Position numbers and translations under genes: made by a program. This document shows, one piece after another, positions 50,643-63,989 of a DNA stretch of 64,000 nucleotides; within the stretch, counting starts at the first letter, position 1; every line of letters starts with the position of its first letter. The notes under the pieces are model-generated. The model was given only the letters and a program-made list of their open reading frames with translations, searched no databases and was not told where the DNA came from. The DNA is from JAKFDI01 sp044508835. Lineage in GTDB: Bacteria; Pseudomonadota; Gammaproteobacteria; Burkholderiales; Burkholderiaceae_C. The stretch is taken from the NCBI GenBank assembly GCA_044508835.1, contig JBIQHD010000017.1, forward strand, positions 1-64,000, written 5' to 3'.

Positions 50643-51602
50643 CTACTCCACGGGCACGAGGAAGTCGCGGCTGATGCCCACGCCGAGCGAGCCCACGCGC
50701 TCGAGGAACTGCGTCAGGAACGCATGCAGGCCGGTGGCGAGGATCTCGTCGATGCTGCCGTACTGCAGGTCGGCGCGCAGCCGTCCCGCGCGGCGCAGCG
50801 TCTCGCCCGACTGGGCGTTGGCCACCGCCTCGAGGTTGAGCACCACCTCGTGCATGCACGCGGCCAGCGAGCGGGGCATGTCGGGGCGCAGGATCAGCAG
50901 CTCGGCCACCTTCTCGGGCCGGATCACGTTGCGGTAGGCCTTGCGGTAGACCTCGAAGCCGGACACCGAGCGCAGCACCGCCGACCAGTGATAGAAGTCG
51001 TACTCCACGTCGCGCGCCTCGCCGTTGCCGCCGTGGAACTCGCTGTTGACCGCATGGAACTTCACGTCGAGCAGCCGCGCGGTGTTGTCGGCGCGCTCGA
51101 GGAAGCTGCCGATGCGCAGGAAGTGGAAGGCCTCGTCCTGCAGCATGGTGCCCACCGTCACCCCGCGCGACAGGTGCGAGCGGAACTTCACCCACTCGAA
51201 GGCCTCGGCCGGATCGCGCACGAAGGCGCCGCCGGCCACCATGCGCTGGAACTCGAGCCAGGTCTGGTTCTGCGTCTCCCACACCTCGGTGGTGAGCGTG
51301 CCGCGCACGGCGCGCGCGTTCTCGCGCGCCGCCATCAGGCAGTTGCGGATGCTCGACGGGTTGCCCTCGTCGCTGACCATGTAGTCCATCACCGCACGCG
51401 CCGACACCGCGCCGCGCCGCCGGGCGAAGTCGTCGCTGCGCTCGGTGATGCCGAGCAGCCCGCGCCAGCCGTTCTCCGCCGCGTCGGCCGACTGCGGCAG
51501 CAGCGAGGTCTGGTAGTTCACGTCCAGCATGCGGGCGGTGTTCTCGGCCCGCTCCATGTAGCGCGCCATCCAGAACAGGTGATCGGCAGTTCGCGACAGC
51601 AT
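50643..51602 (-). CDS. Alpha-E domain protein
   Basis: A 319-residue helical protein of the alpha-E (DUF403) family. It starts MLSRTADHLFWMARYMERAE and repeats the same theme at about 165, with FLRIGSFLERADNTARLLDV. Further blocks include RENARAVRGTLTTEVWE and YDFYHWSAVLRSVSGFEVYR. It nearly always accompanies a circularly permuted ATP-grasp enzyme, which is directly upstream here. Iyer and colleagues proposed a role in making unusual peptides or amides; no activity is proven. Confidence 0.92.
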   Translation of the reverse strand: MLSRTADHLFWMARYMERAENTARMLDVNYQTSLLPQSADAAENGWRGLLGITERSDDFARRRGAVSARAVMDYMVSDEGNPSSIRNCLMAARENARAVRGTLTTEVWETQNQTWLEFQRMVAGGAFVRDPAEAFEWVKFRSHLSRGVTVGTMLQDEAFHFLRIGSFLERADNTARLLDVKFHAVNSEFHGGNGEARDVEYDFYHWSAVLRSVSGFEVYRKAYRNVIRPEKVAELLILRPDMPRSLAACMHEVVLNLEAVANAQSGETLRRAGRLRADLQYGSIDEILATGLHAFLTQFLERVGSLGVGISRDFLVPVE

Positions 51603-51615
51603 GTTGATCTCCGAG

Positions 51616-53052
51616 TCAGGCCTCGAGCACCCAGGTGTCCTTCGTGCCCCCGCCCTGCGACGAGTTGACGACGAGCGAGCCTTCGGCCAGCGCCACGCGC
51701 GTGAGGCCGCCGGGCACCATCTGCACCGCCTTGCCCGAAAGCACGAAGGGCCGCAGGTCGATGTGGCGCGGCGCGATGCCGCTTTCCACGAAGGTGGGGC
51801 AGCTCGACAGCGCGAGCGTCGGCTGCGCGATGTAGCGCGCGGGATCGGCCAGCAGGGCGCGGCGGAAGTCCTCGATCTCCTGCTTCGTCGACGCGGGGCC
51901 GACGAGCATGCCGTAGCCGCCGGCGCCGTGCACCTCCTTGACCACCAGCTCCCCGAGGTGGTCGAGCACGTGGGCGAGGTCTTCCGGCTGGCGGCACAGC
52001 CACGTCGGCACGTTGTTCAGGATCGGCTTCTCGCCGAGGTAGAACTCGATCATCTTCGGCACGTAGGCGTAGATCGACTTGTCGTCGGCCACGCCGGTGC
52101 CGATGGCGTTGGTGAGCGTCACGTTGCCGGCGCGGTAGACCTGCAGCAGCCCGGCGCAGCCGAGCGTCGAGTCGGGGCGGAAGGCCAGCGGGTCGAGGAA
52201 GTCGTCGTCGATGCGGCGGTAGATCACGTCCACCCGCTTCGGCCCGCGCGTGGTGCGCATGTAGACGAAGTTGTCGTCGACGAAGAGGTCCTGCCCCTCG
52301 ACGAGCTCGATGCCCATCTGCTGCGCGAGGAAGGCATGCTCGAAGTAGGCGCTGTTGTACATGCCGGGGGTGAGCAGCACCACGGTCGGGTCGTTCACCG
52401 CCGCCGGCGCCACGGCGCGCAGGGTCTCGAGCAGCAGGTCTGGGTAGTGCGCCACCGGCGCCACGCGGTGGCCGCTGAACAGCTCGGGGAACAGCCGCAT
52501 CATCATCTTGCGGTTCTCGAGCATGTAGCTCACGCCGCTGGGCACGCGCAGGTTGTCCTCGAGCACGTGGTAGCTGCCGCTGCCGTCGGGGTTGGCCGCG
52601 CGCACGATGTCGATGCCGGCGATGTGCGAGTACACGCCGCCGGCCACGTCCACGCCCATCATCTCGGGGCGGAACTGCGCGTTGCCGAAGATCTGCTCGG
52701 GCGGCACCAGCCCGGCGCGCACGATGTCCTGCGCGTGGTAGATGTCGTGCACGAAGCGGTTGAGCGCCGTCACCCGCTGGCGCAGGCCGCGCTCGAGCTC
52801 GGCCCATTCGTGCGCCGGGATCACGCGCGGGATCAGGTCGAAGGGGATCAGCCGCTCGGTGCCGGCGCCGTCCTGGTCCTTCGCGCCGTAGACGGCGAAG
52901 GTGATGCCCACGCGGCGGAAGATCATCTCCGCCTCGTCGCGGCGCGAGCGCATGGCATCGGCGGGCTGCGCCGCCAGCCAGCGCGCGTAGTCGCGGTAGT
53001 GCTCGCGCACCGCGCCGCCGGCGGCATGCATCTCGTCGAAGCCCGGTCCCAT
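51616..53052 (-). CDS. Circularly permuted ATP-grasp family protein
   Basis: A 478-residue member of the circularly permuted ATP-grasp type 2 family (DUF404/DUF407). Markers are FDEMHAAGGAVREHYRDY near the start, VFGNAQFRPEMMG-like IFGNAQFRPEMMG, SYHVLEDNLRVPSGVSYMLE, and DDKSIYAYVPKMIEFYLGE. Mg/ATP residues lie in VVKEVHGAGGYGMLVGP. It is predicted to form an amide or peptide bond using ATP. It and alpha-E form a two-gene operon. A GAGGAG ribosome-binding site supports the start at 53052. Confidence 0.93.
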   Translation of the reverse strand: MGPGFDEMHAAGGAVREHYRDYARWLAAQPADAMRSRRDEAEMIFRRVGITFAVYGAKDQDGAGTERLIPFDLIPRVIPAHEWAELERGLRQRVTALNRFVHDIYHAQDIVRAGLVPPEQIFGNAQFRPEMMGVDVAGGVYSHIAGIDIVRAANPDGSGSYHVLEDNLRVPSGVSYMLENRKMMMRLFPELFSGHRVAPVAHYPDLLLETLRAVAPAAVNDPTVVLLTPGMYNSAYFEHAFLAQQMGIELVEGQDLFVDDNFVYMRTTRGPKRVDVIYRRIDDDFLDPLAFRPDSTLGCAGLLQVYRAGNVTLTNAIGTGVADDKSIYAYVPKMIEFYLGEKPILNNVPTWLCRQPEDLAHVLDHLGELVVKEVHGAGGYGMLVGPASTKQEIEDFRRALLADPARYIAQPTLALSSCPTFVESGIAPRHIDLRPFVLSGKAVQMVPGGLTRVALAEGSLVVNSSQGGGTKDTWVLEA

Positions 53053-53111
53053 CGCGTGTCTCCTCGGGGTGAGCGTAAGCAACTCGCAGGCCACGCGCCA
53101 CGGCAGGGGCG

Positions 53112-55559
53112 CTACGGGGCGCGGGTCGCGTCTGGATGATGCCAATAGCGCCGGGCCGCGTCACGCTCGCACGCCGGGCTGCGGTGCTCGCTGTGCCAGC
53201 GCATGGCGCCGCAGCGCGCGCTGTCGAGCACCGCGATGCCGCGCTCGCGGTAGCGCGCCACCACGTCGGGCGCCGGGTGGCCGAAGCGGCTGCGGTGGCC
53301 CGCCTGCACCACGGCGAGCACCGGACGCACCGCATCGATGAACCGTGCGGTCGACGAGGTGCGGCTGCCGTGGTGGGGCACCAGCATCACGTCGGCCTGC
53401 AGCACGGCGGGGCCGGCTTCGGCGAGCGTCAGTTCCTGCGCGCGCTCGATGTCGCCGGTCAGCAGCGCCGTCGCGCCGTTGGCGGCACGCACGCGCAGCA
53501 CGCAGGAGCGGGCGTTCGGCTTCAGCGCGGCGGCGTAGCTCTCGGCGCGCGGGTGCAGCACCTCGAACCGGACGCCGTCCCATTGCCACCCGCCGCCCGC
53601 CTCACAGCGGCGGTGAACGGCCGCGGCCGCATGCAGCGCATGCCCGTCCTCGAGCGAGCTGTGCAGCTCGCGCACCGGCAGCGCCCGCAGCAGCGCGGCC
53701 GCGCCGCCGACGTGGTCGGTGTCCCGGTGGCTGAGCATCAGCACGTCGACCTGCGCCTCGCCGCGGGCGCGAAGCAGCGGCAGCAGCACGCGCTGGCCGG
53801 CATCGCTCTCGCTCGAATACGCCGGCCCCGCGTCGTACACCAGCAGGTGCCCACGCGTGCGCACCAGCACCGAGGTGCCCTGCCCCACGTCGAGCGCGAG
53901 CATCTCGAACGCGCCGGCCGCGGGCCGCCCGGGCACCGCCAGCAGCAGGGGCACGGCCAGCGGCAGCGCCAGCGCGCGCAGCCGCCAGGGCCAGGGCATC
54001 ACCAGCAGCACGGCCGCGAGCAGCCCCGCCGCCTGCGCCCAGGGCGCGGCCACCGGCACCGACCACAGCGCGCCCGGCCACTGCGCGAGCCAGCCGAGCG
54101 CCGCCGACATCTGCGCCACCCACCACGCGCCGAGCTGCCACAGAGGCGCCGCGAACGCGCCGAGCAGCGCCAGCGGCGTGATCACCAGCGTGACCAGCGG
54201 AATGGCCGCCAGGTTGGCCAGGAACCCCACCACCGAGACCTGCTGGAAGAACACCAGCGACAGCGGCGCCAGGCCGACGGTGGCGATGGCCTGCGTGCGC
54301 ACGCCGCCGCCGATCAGCCGCGCGAGGCGCACGCAGGCGCCGCGCCAGCCGGGCGGCACCGCCGGCGCCTCGACGCCCGCCTGCGCCGGGCCCGACGCCA
54401 TCAGCAGCCCCACGGCCATGAAGGACAGCCAGAACCCCGGCTGCAGCATCGCCCACGGATCGAACGCCGTGACGACCACGGCGCTCGCGAGCATCACCAG
54501 CGGCCACGGCCAGCGCATGCCGAGCGACTGCAGCAGCGTCACCGCCGCGAGCATCCACACCGTGCGCTGCGCCGGCACGCCGAAGCCGGAGAACAGCGCA
54601 TAGGCGACGGCGCACGCGAGCCCGCCCCAGCGCGCCGCCTGCGGCGCCGGCCACCACAGCACGGCGCGCGCGCTGCGCCGCCACAGCCAGCCGATGCACC
54701 CGCCCGCGAGCCACGCGAACATGGTGACGTGCAGCCCGCTGATGCTGACCAGGTGCGCGATCCCGGTCGCGCGGAACACCTCCCAGTCCTCGCGCTCGAT
54801 GGCCGACTGGTCGCCCACCGACAGCGCCGCCAGCACGCCGGCGGCGCGGCGGTCGGGCACGGCGGCCTCGATCGCATCGCGCACCCGCTGGCGCAGCCGC
54901 TCGACCGGCACGCCCGCCGCGCGCTCGGCCAGCACCGGCGCCGGCGCCTCGCGCACGTGGCCGGTGGCGCGCACGCCGCGCTCGAACAGCTGCAGCTCGT
55001 AGTCGAACCCGTTCGGGTTGAGATGGCCGTGCGGGCGCTGCAGCCGCACCGTGAAGCGCCAGCGCTGCCCGGCGCCGAGCTGCTGCTGCAAGGCGGACGG
55101 GCGCGCGTCGGCGCCGAAGCCGGCGTACCAGCCGAGCGACAGCAGCGCCGGCAGCGCGACCGGCCGGCCGTCGCTCGCCGCCGACTCGACGCGCAAGCGA
55201 AACCGCAGCCCCGAGGCCGAGGACTGCGGCAGGCTCGCGACCACGCCGCTCACCTGCACGTCGCGGCCTTCGAGCGCCGGGTCGAGCGCATCGGCCAGGC
55301 GCGCCGACGCCTGCAGGCCCACGGCCCCGAAGCCGGCCAGCGCCATGCCGAGCAGCGCGGCCGCGAAGCGCCGGCGCAGCCGGCATGCCGCCGCGAGGCA
55401 CAGCGCGCCGGCGCCCGCCGCGGCGCCGTACCACGCCGGCGCATGGAGCGCGGGCTGCGCCAGCTGGAGCGCCACGCCGGCCAGCCATGCCAGCGCCGCG
55501 CCCGCCAGCAAGGCGCCCGCGCCGGCCCACGCGCGCGCCTCTCCCCCGCTTCTCGTCAT
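53112..55559 (-). CDS. comEC: ComEC/Rec2 DNA uptake channel
   Basis: An 815-residue polytopic membrane protein. The N-terminal soluble (OB-like) domain lies between the first helices and the competence domain. The competence core has GIAHLVSISGLHVTMFAWLA and FSGFGVPAQRTVWMLAAVTL. The C-terminal metallo-beta-lactamase-like domain has ALDVGQGTSVLVRT, LSHRDTDHVGGAAALL, TGDIERAQE and VPHHGSRTSST. ComEC brings single-stranded DNA across the inner membrane during transformation. No other competence genes are nearby. The length is typical. It is divergent from the RidA-like gene. Confidence 0.94.
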   Translation of the reverse strand: MTRSGGEARAWAGAGALLAGAALAWLAGVALQLAQPALHAPAWYGAAAGAGALCLAAACRLRRRFAAALLGMALAGFGAVGLQASARLADALDPALEGRDVQVSGVVASLPQSSASGLRFRLRVESAASDGRPVALPALLSLGWYAGFGADARPSALQQQLGAGQRWRFTVRLQRPHGHLNPNGFDYELQLFERGVRATGHVREAPAPVLAERAAGVPVERLRQRVRDAIEAAVPDRRAAGVLAALSVGDQSAIEREDWEVFRATGIAHLVSISGLHVTMFAWLAGGCIGWLWRRSARAVLWWPAPQAARWGGLACAVAYALFSGFGVPAQRTVWMLAAVTLLQSLGMRWPWPLVMLASAVVVTAFDPWAMLQPGFWLSFMAVGLLMASGPAQAGVEAPAVPPGWRGACVRLARLIGGGVRTQAIATVGLAPLSLVFFQQVSVVGFLANLAAIPLVTLVITPLALLGAFAAPLWQLGAWWVAQMSAALGWLAQWPGALWSVPVAAPWAQAAGLLAAVLLVMPWPWRLRALALPLAVPLLLAVPGRPAAGAFEMLALDVGQGTSVLVRTRGHLLVYDAGPAYSSESDAGQRVLLPLLRARGEAQVDVLMLSHRDTDHVGGAAALLRALPVRELHSSLEDGHALHAAAAVHRRCEAGGGWQWDGVRFEVLHPRAESYAAALKPNARSCVLRVRAANGATALLTGDIERAQELTLAEAGPAVLQADVMLVPHHGSRTSSTARFIDAVRPVLAVVQAGHRSRFGHPAPDVVARYRERGIAVLDSARCGAMRWHSEHRSPACERDAARRYWHHPDATRAP

Positions 55560-55570
55560 GGCGCGAAGTG

Positions 55571-55576
55571 TAGGAT
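55571..55576 (+). promoter_or_regulatory. -10 hexamer of the RidA-like gene
   Basis: TAGGAT in the context GTGTAGGATTTGACC, 35 bases before the start at 55611 in the short gap divergent to comEC. Confidence 0.4.
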
Positions 55577-55610
55577 TTGACCCCTCTTCCGCTGCCTCCC
55601 CAGAACCGCC

Positions 55611-56066
55611 ATGTCCGTCTACGACCGCCTCGAAATACTCGGCATCGCGCTGCCGCCCGTCGCCACGCCGGCCGCCGCCTACGTGCCCTTCGTGCGCAGC
55701 GGCAACCTCGTATTCCTCTCGGGCCACATCGCCCGGCGCGACGGCAAGCCGTGGGTCGGCCAGCTCGGCGGCGAGATCGACACCGCCACCGGCCGGCAGG
55801 CCGCGCGCGCCGTGGCCATCGAGCTGCTCGGCACGCTGCATGCGGCGGTCGGCGACCTGAACAAGGTCGAGCGCATCGTCAAGCTCATGAGCCTCGTCAA
55901 CAGCACGCCCGGCTTCACCGAGCAGCACCTCGTGACCAACGGCTGCTCGGAGCTGCTCGGCGAAGTCTTCGGCGACAAGGGCGCGCATGCCCGCAGCGCC
56001 TTCGGCGTGGCGCAGATCCCGCTGGGCGCCTGCGTCGAGATCGAGCTGATCGCCCAGGTCGCATGA
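55611..56066 (+). CDS. RidA/YjgF-like protein
   Basis: A 151-residue trimeric enamine/imine deaminase-like protein of the longer YjgF subgroup. Blocks are YVPFVRSGNLVFLSGHIARR, IELLGTLHAAVGDLNKVERI and the C-terminal HARSAFGVAQIPLGACVEIE. The Arg before the Ser fits the substrate-binding Arg of RidA, but this subgroup has diverged and its substrate is unknown. It lies 58 bases upstream of dsbB. Confidence 0.9.
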   Translation: MSVYDRLEILGIALPPVATPAAAYVPFVRSGNLVFLSGHIARRDGKPWVGQLGGEIDTATGRQAARAVAIELLGTLHAAVGDLNKVERIVKLMSLVNSTPGFTEQHLVTNGCSELLGEVFGDKGAHARSAFGVAQIPLGACVEIELIAQVA

Positions 56067-56124
56067 GCGCGCCGGGCCGCTCCCAAGCGCTCATCCCGCA
56101 GCGCGCAGCGCGGAGGGTAGTCCA

Positions 56125-56619
56125 GTGAGCGCGCCGACGAGCGCCGCGCCGGATCGCGCGGGCCGCTGGCTGGGCCTGACGGCCCTCGGCAGCCTCGCCG
56201 CCGTGGGCGCGGCGCTGGTGTCGCAGCACGCGTTCGGCATGGAGCCCTGCCCGTGGTGCATCCTGCAGCGGGTGATCTTCGTCGCCATCGCGCTGGCTTG
56301 CGTCGTCGGCCTGGTCTGGCGTGCCGCGGCGGGGCGCGTGCTGTCGGCCGCGCTGGTGCTGCTGCTCGCGCTGTCGGGCATCGCCGCGGCGCTGTGGCAG
56401 CACTTCGTGGCCGCGTCGTCGACCTCCTGCAACCTCACCTTCGCCGACCAGGTGATCGGCGCGCTCGGACTCGATGCCGCCTGGCCCGACGTGTTCTCGC
56501 CGCGCGCGAGCTGCGCCGACGCGGCGGTCGACCTGCTCGGCCTGCCCTACGAGTTCTGGAGCCTGGCGCTGTTCGTCGTGGCCGCGGGCGTCGGCGTCCG
56601 CGTCCTGCGCCGCCGCTGA
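56125..56619 (+). CDS. dsbB: Disulfide bond formation protein DsbB
   Basis: A 164-residue quinone-linked membrane protein that reoxidises DsbA. It has four hydrophobic helices from a GTG start with GGAGG upstream. The first redox pair is Cys42/Cys45 (EPCPWCILQRV) and the second is Cys102/Cys130 (SSTSCNLTFAD and SPRASCADAA). The spacing resembles E. coli DsbB (41/44 and 104/130). It is followed by yegP after 85 bases. Confidence 0.95.
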   Translation: MSAPTSAAPDRAGRWLGLTALGSLAAVGAALVSQHAFGMEPCPWCILQRVIFVAIALACVVGLVWRAAAGRVLSAALVLLLALSGIAAALWQHFVAASSTSCNLTFADQVIGALGLDAAWPDVFSPRASCADAAVDLLGLPYEFWSLALFVVAAGVGVRVLRRR

Positions 56620-56704
56620 CGACCGGCCGCAGCCTCTCTTGCGGATTTCGCGAGCTCCCTCTACCGTTGCCCGGCCCATTCCTCAACCACCCACGGGAGA
56701 CACC

Positions 56705-57040
56705 ATGGCAGGCTGGTACCAACTGACGAGCAACGGCAAGGGACAGTACGCCTTCGTGCTGAAGGCCGGCAACGGCGAGACCATTCTGAGAAGCGAGCAG
56801 TACGAGAGCCGGGCGGCGGCCGAGAACGGCATCGCCTCGGTGCAGGCCAACAGCCCGAACGACGCCCGCTACGAACGCAAGGACGCCTCCGACGGCCGGC
56901 CCTACTTCAACCTGAAGGCCGCCAACCACCAGGTGATCGGCACCAGCCAGATGTACGGCTCGGCCGCCGCCCGCGATGGGGGCATCGAGTCGGTCAAGGT
57001 CAACGGCCCGAGCACCACGGTCAAGACCGGGGAGGCCTGA
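56705..57040 (+). CDS. YegP-like DUF1508 tandem-repeat protein
   Basis: A 111-residue protein built of two DUF1508 repeats: GWYQLTSNGKGQYAFVLKAG with AENGIASVQANSPND, then RKDASDGRPYFNLKAANHQV with RDGGIESVKVNGPSTT. Small soluble proteins of this family (YegP) are of unknown function; related domains occur in stress-linked genes. It has a GGGAGA ribosome-binding site and is followed by a strong terminator, so it is likely well expressed. Confidence 0.93.
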   Translation: MAGWYQLTSNGKGQYAFVLKAGNGETILRSEQYESRAAAENGIASVQANSPNDARYERKDASDGRPYFNLKAANHQVIGTSQMYGSAAARDGGIESVKVNGPSTTVKTGEA

Positions 57041-57069
57041 TCGGCGGGCCGTGGCGGCCCCTCCAGGCG

Positions 57070-57098
57070 AAACAGGCTGAAGATCCTTCAGCCTGTTT
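57070..57098 (+). terminator. Intrinsic terminator after yegP
   Basis: A 13-bp perfect stem AAACAGGCTGAAG / CTTCAGCCTGTTT around a 3-base ATC loop, followed by TCGTTTCG. It lies 29 bases after yegP and 15 bases from the end of parC on the other strand. The strong hairpin could also stop parC transcripts, though that strand has only a short T-run. Confidence 0.85.
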
Positions 57099-57113
57099 TC
57101 GTTTCGGCGCGAC

Positions 57114-59456
<2,343 letters not shown>

Positions 59457-59465
59457 CGTCTTTCG

Positions 59466-59987
59466 TCAGTCTTCGCGCCGCCATCCTTCGGCGAGGGTGC
59501 GATATTCAGGCTCCAGCATGGACATCACGATCAGCGAGTCGTACCCGTCATCGGTCTTCACGCTCTCGCGCAGGCAGCCTTCCTCGACGAAGCCCTCGCT
59601 GCGGTACAGCGCCAGCGCCCGCGTGTTGAGCGATTTCACGTCGAGCCAGAAGCGGTGCGCCTGCAGGTCGCGGAACGCCATCTGCGCCAGCAGCCGCACG
59701 CAGGCGCGGCCGAGCCCCTGGCCCTTGGACTGCAGCACGATGCGCTTGAGCTCCACCGACCGGTGCGGGTTGCGGCAGCCCTGCAGGATGACGAAGCCCA
59801 CCGCCTCGGTGCCCTCGCCTGCCTCGACGATGAAATGCCGGAAATCGGGAAAGCGGATCGCGCCCTCGTGCTGGGTGCGCGCCCACGGCGTGATGAACGG
59901 GCGGTTCGCCTGGTCCTGCTCGACCGAGATGACGAAGTCGAGGTCCGACAGCATGGTCGGGCGCAGGCGGAGGCTGGAGCGGGTCAT
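59466..59987 (-). CDS. GNAT family N-acetyltransferase
   Basis: A 173-residue acetyltransferase. Motif A, which binds acetyl-CoA, is LQSKGQGLGRACVRLLAQM. The domain then has HRFWLDVKSLNTRALALYRS and GFVEEGCLRESVKTDDGYDS, typical of RimJ/SpeG-like enzymes. The substrate is unknown. It lies between parE and parC on the same strand, 33 bases after parE and 9 bases before parC, and should be cotranscribed with them. Confidence 0.91.
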   Translation of the reverse strand: MTRSSLRLRPTMLSDLDFVISVEQDQANRPFITPWARTQHEGAIRFPDFRHFIVEAGEGTEAVGFVILQGCRNPHRSVELKRIVLQSKGQGLGRACVRLLAQMAFRDLQAHRFWLDVKSLNTRALALYRSEGFVEEGCLRESVKTDDGYDSLIVMSMLEPEYRTLAEGWRRED

Positions 59988-60020
59988 CGTACGTCGCCGT
60001 GACGGGCGCCGGTGCGCGGT

Positions 60021-61991
<1,971 letters not shown>

Positions 61992-62090
61992 GGCGGCGCA
62001 TTCTAGGCAGCGGCCCGGCGCCCACCCGGGGCCCCCCGGGGCGTCACCCGGGCGCCAGCACGGTCGCGCGCACTTGGATACATTCCCGCG

Positions 62091-63302
62091 ATGTCTTCGC
62101 CCCCTCCCCGTCTGTCGATGACCCAGGTGCTGCTGTGCGGCGCCGCCATCGTCACGCTCTCCATGGGCATCCGCCACGGCTTCGGGCTGTGGCTGCAGCC
62201 GGTCACCATGGACCGGGGCTGGTCGCGCGAGACCTTCGCCTTCGCGCTGGCCGTGCAGAACCTCGCCTGGGGCGTGGCCGGGCCGATCGCCGGCGGGCTG
62301 GCCGACCGCTTCGGCGCCTTCCGCGTGCTGGTGGCCGGCAGCCTGCTCTACGCCGTCGGGCTGGTGCTGATGGGCCTGTCGACCTCGGGCCTGGCCTTCA
62401 CCGGCAGCGCCGGCCTGATGCTCGGCATGGCGCAGTCGGGCACCACCTACGCGGTGGTCTACGGCGTGATCGGGCGCAACGTGGCGCCCGAAAAGCGTAG
62501 CTGGGCGATGGGCGTGGCCGCTGCCGCCGGCTCCTTCGGCCAGTTCCTCATGGTGCCGGTGGAGAACTGGCTGATCGGCGGCTTCGGCTGGCAGAACGCG
62601 CTGTTCATCCTCGGCTGCCTGTCGCTGGCCATCATGCCGCTCGCCCTCGGCCTGCGGGAGCCGAAGCTCGCCGCCGCCGCGCCGGGCGCCCGGCACCAGA
62701 GCGTCGGCCACGCGCTGCGCGAGGCCTTCGCCTGGCCGAGCTTCCGCTGGCTCATGGCCGGCTACTTCGTCTGCGGCTTCCAGGTGGTGTTCATCGGCGT
62801 GCACATGCCCAGCTACCTGCGCGACCACGGCCTCTCGCCCGACGTGGCGACCACCTCGCTGGCGCTCATCGGCCTGTTCAACGTGATCGGCACCTACGCG
62901 GCCGGCGCCCTGGGCGAGCGGCTGCCGAAGAAGCGCATCCTGTCGTCGATCTACCTGCTGCGCTCGATCGTCATCGTGGTCTTCCTGAGCGTGCCGCTCA
63001 CGCCGTGGAGCGTGTACGTGTTCTCGGCGGTGATGGGCATGCTGTGGCTGTCGACCGTGCCGCCGACCAACGCGATGGTGGCGCACATCTTCGGCGTGCA
63101 GTACCTGTCGATGCTCGGCGGCTTCGTGTTCCTGTCGCACCAGATCGGCAGCTTCCTCGGCGTGTGGCTGGGCGGGCGGCTGTACGACATGAGCGGCAGC
63201 TACGACATCGTGTGGTGGCTGGCGGTGGCGCTGGGCGTCTTCGCGGCGATCGCCAACCTGCCGGTCAAGGAAGCCGCCATTCCGCGGCCCGCGGCCGCCT
63301 GA
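62091..63302 (+). CDS. MFS transporter, oxalate/formate-antiporter-like
   Basis: A 403-residue membrane protein with about twelve hydrophobic helices in two halves. The N-terminal half has GFGLWLQPVTMDRGWSRETF and the MFS motif A-like GGLADRFGAFRVLVAGSLLY. The second half has a weaker equivalent at GERLPKKRILSSIYLL. It resembles OFA/monocarboxylate-type carriers. The substrate is not evident. A TACATT hexamer at 62079-62084 immediately precedes the start. Confidence 0.88.
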   Translation: MSSPPPRLSMTQVLLCGAAIVTLSMGIRHGFGLWLQPVTMDRGWSRETFAFALAVQNLAWGVAGPIAGGLADRFGAFRVLVAGSLLYAVGLVLMGLSTSGLAFTGSAGLMLGMAQSGTTYAVVYGVIGRNVAPEKRSWAMGVAAAAGSFGQFLMVPVENWLIGGFGWQNALFILGCLSLAIMPLALGLREPKLAAAAPGARHQSVGHALREAFAWPSFRWLMAGYFVCGFQVVFIGVHMPSYLRDHGLSPDVATTSLALIGLFNVIGTYAAGALGERLPKKRILSSIYLLRSIVIVVFLSVPLTPWSVYVFSAVMGMLWLSTVPPTNAMVAHIFGVQYLSMLGGFVFLSHQIGSFLGVWLGGRLYDMSGSYDIVWWLAVALGVFAAIANLPVKEAAIPRPAAA

Positions 63303-63307
63303 GCGCG

Positions 63308-63430
63308 ATGAAGCTGCGGCGCCCCCTGCTCTGGACGGCCGCCGCCGTGGCGCTCGCCGCCGTGTTCGCCGCCTACCTGCGCCCGGACATGGCCGTCATG
63401 CTCGCCAACCAGCTCTGGAACTGCTTCTGA
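63308..63430 (+). CDS. 40-residue single-span membrane peptide
   Basis: A 40-residue protein starting MKLRRPLLWTAAAVALAAVF, a basic N terminus and a hydrophobic span, then AAYLRPDMAVMLANQLWNCF. It begins 5 bases after the MFS stop, and its TGA overlaps the methyltransferase ATG (TGATG). Coupling on both sides, and the typical N-in membrane topology signal, support it as a real small gene. The conserved look of MAVMLANQLWNCF suggests a defined family. Function is unknown. Confidence 0.7.
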   Translation: MKLRRPLLWTAAAVALAAVFAAYLRPDMAVMLANQLWNCF

Positions 63431-63969
63431 TGCACGCCGATTCGCCGCCCTCGCCCTGGGTCGTGCGCTGGTCGCGGCTCATCGCGCCCGGCGGCACGGT
63501 GCTCGACGTCGCCTGCGGCTCGGGCCGGCACGTGCGCTGGCTCGCCGGGCGCGGCTTCCGGCTCACCGGCATCGACCGCGACGCCGCAGCGCTCGCGCCG
63601 CTGAACGACACGGCCGAGACGGTGGCGGCCGACATCGAGCGCGGCCCCTGGCCCGTCGCCGGGCGACGCTTCGACGCGGTCGTCGTCACCCACTACCTGT
63701 GGCGCCCGCTGCTGCCGCACATCGTCGAGGCGGTCGCCGAGGGCGGCGTGCTGATCTACGAGACCTTCGCCGCCGGGAACGAAACCGTCGGCAGGCCCTC
63801 GAACCCCGACTTCCTGCTGCAGCCGGGCGAGCTGCTGCGCGCCGCCGCGGGGCTGCGCGTGGTCGCCTACGAAGACGGCTTCCTGGAGGCGCCCGACCGC
63901 TTCGTGCAGCGCATCGCCGCGGTGCGCGAAACGGCGGCCGCCACCGGCCCCGTGCGCCGGCCGTTGTAG
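63430..63969 (+). CDS. SAM-dependent methyltransferase (class I)
   Basis: A 179-residue protein of the tellurite-resistance TehB/UbiE-like class. Motif I is VLDVACGSGRHVRWLAG, motif II is the LTGIDRDAAAL region, and later strands include FDAVVVTHYLWRPLLPHIVE and LIYETFAAGNETVGRPSNP. The target is unknown. It starts on the last base of the preceding 40-codon gene and is followed by a promoter at the window end. Confidence 0.88.
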   Translation: MHADSPPSPWVVRWSRLIAPGGTVLDVACGSGRHVRWLAGRGFRLTGIDRDAAALAPLNDTAETVAADIERGPWPVAGRRFDAVVVTHYLWRPLLPHIVEAVAEGGVLIYETFAAGNETVGRPSNPDFLLQPGELLRAAAGLRVVAYEDGFLEAPDRFVQRIAAVRETAAATGPVRRPL

Positions 63970-63983
63970 CAGGGGCGGCCGGC

Positions 63984-63989
63984 TAAAAT
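63984..63989 (+). promoter_or_regulatory. -10 hexamer for a gene beyond the window
   Basis: TAAAAT in the context CCGGCTAAAATCCGCC, the same extended form as upstream of suhB. Its gene would start after base 64000 and cannot be named from this sequence. Confidence 0.5.
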
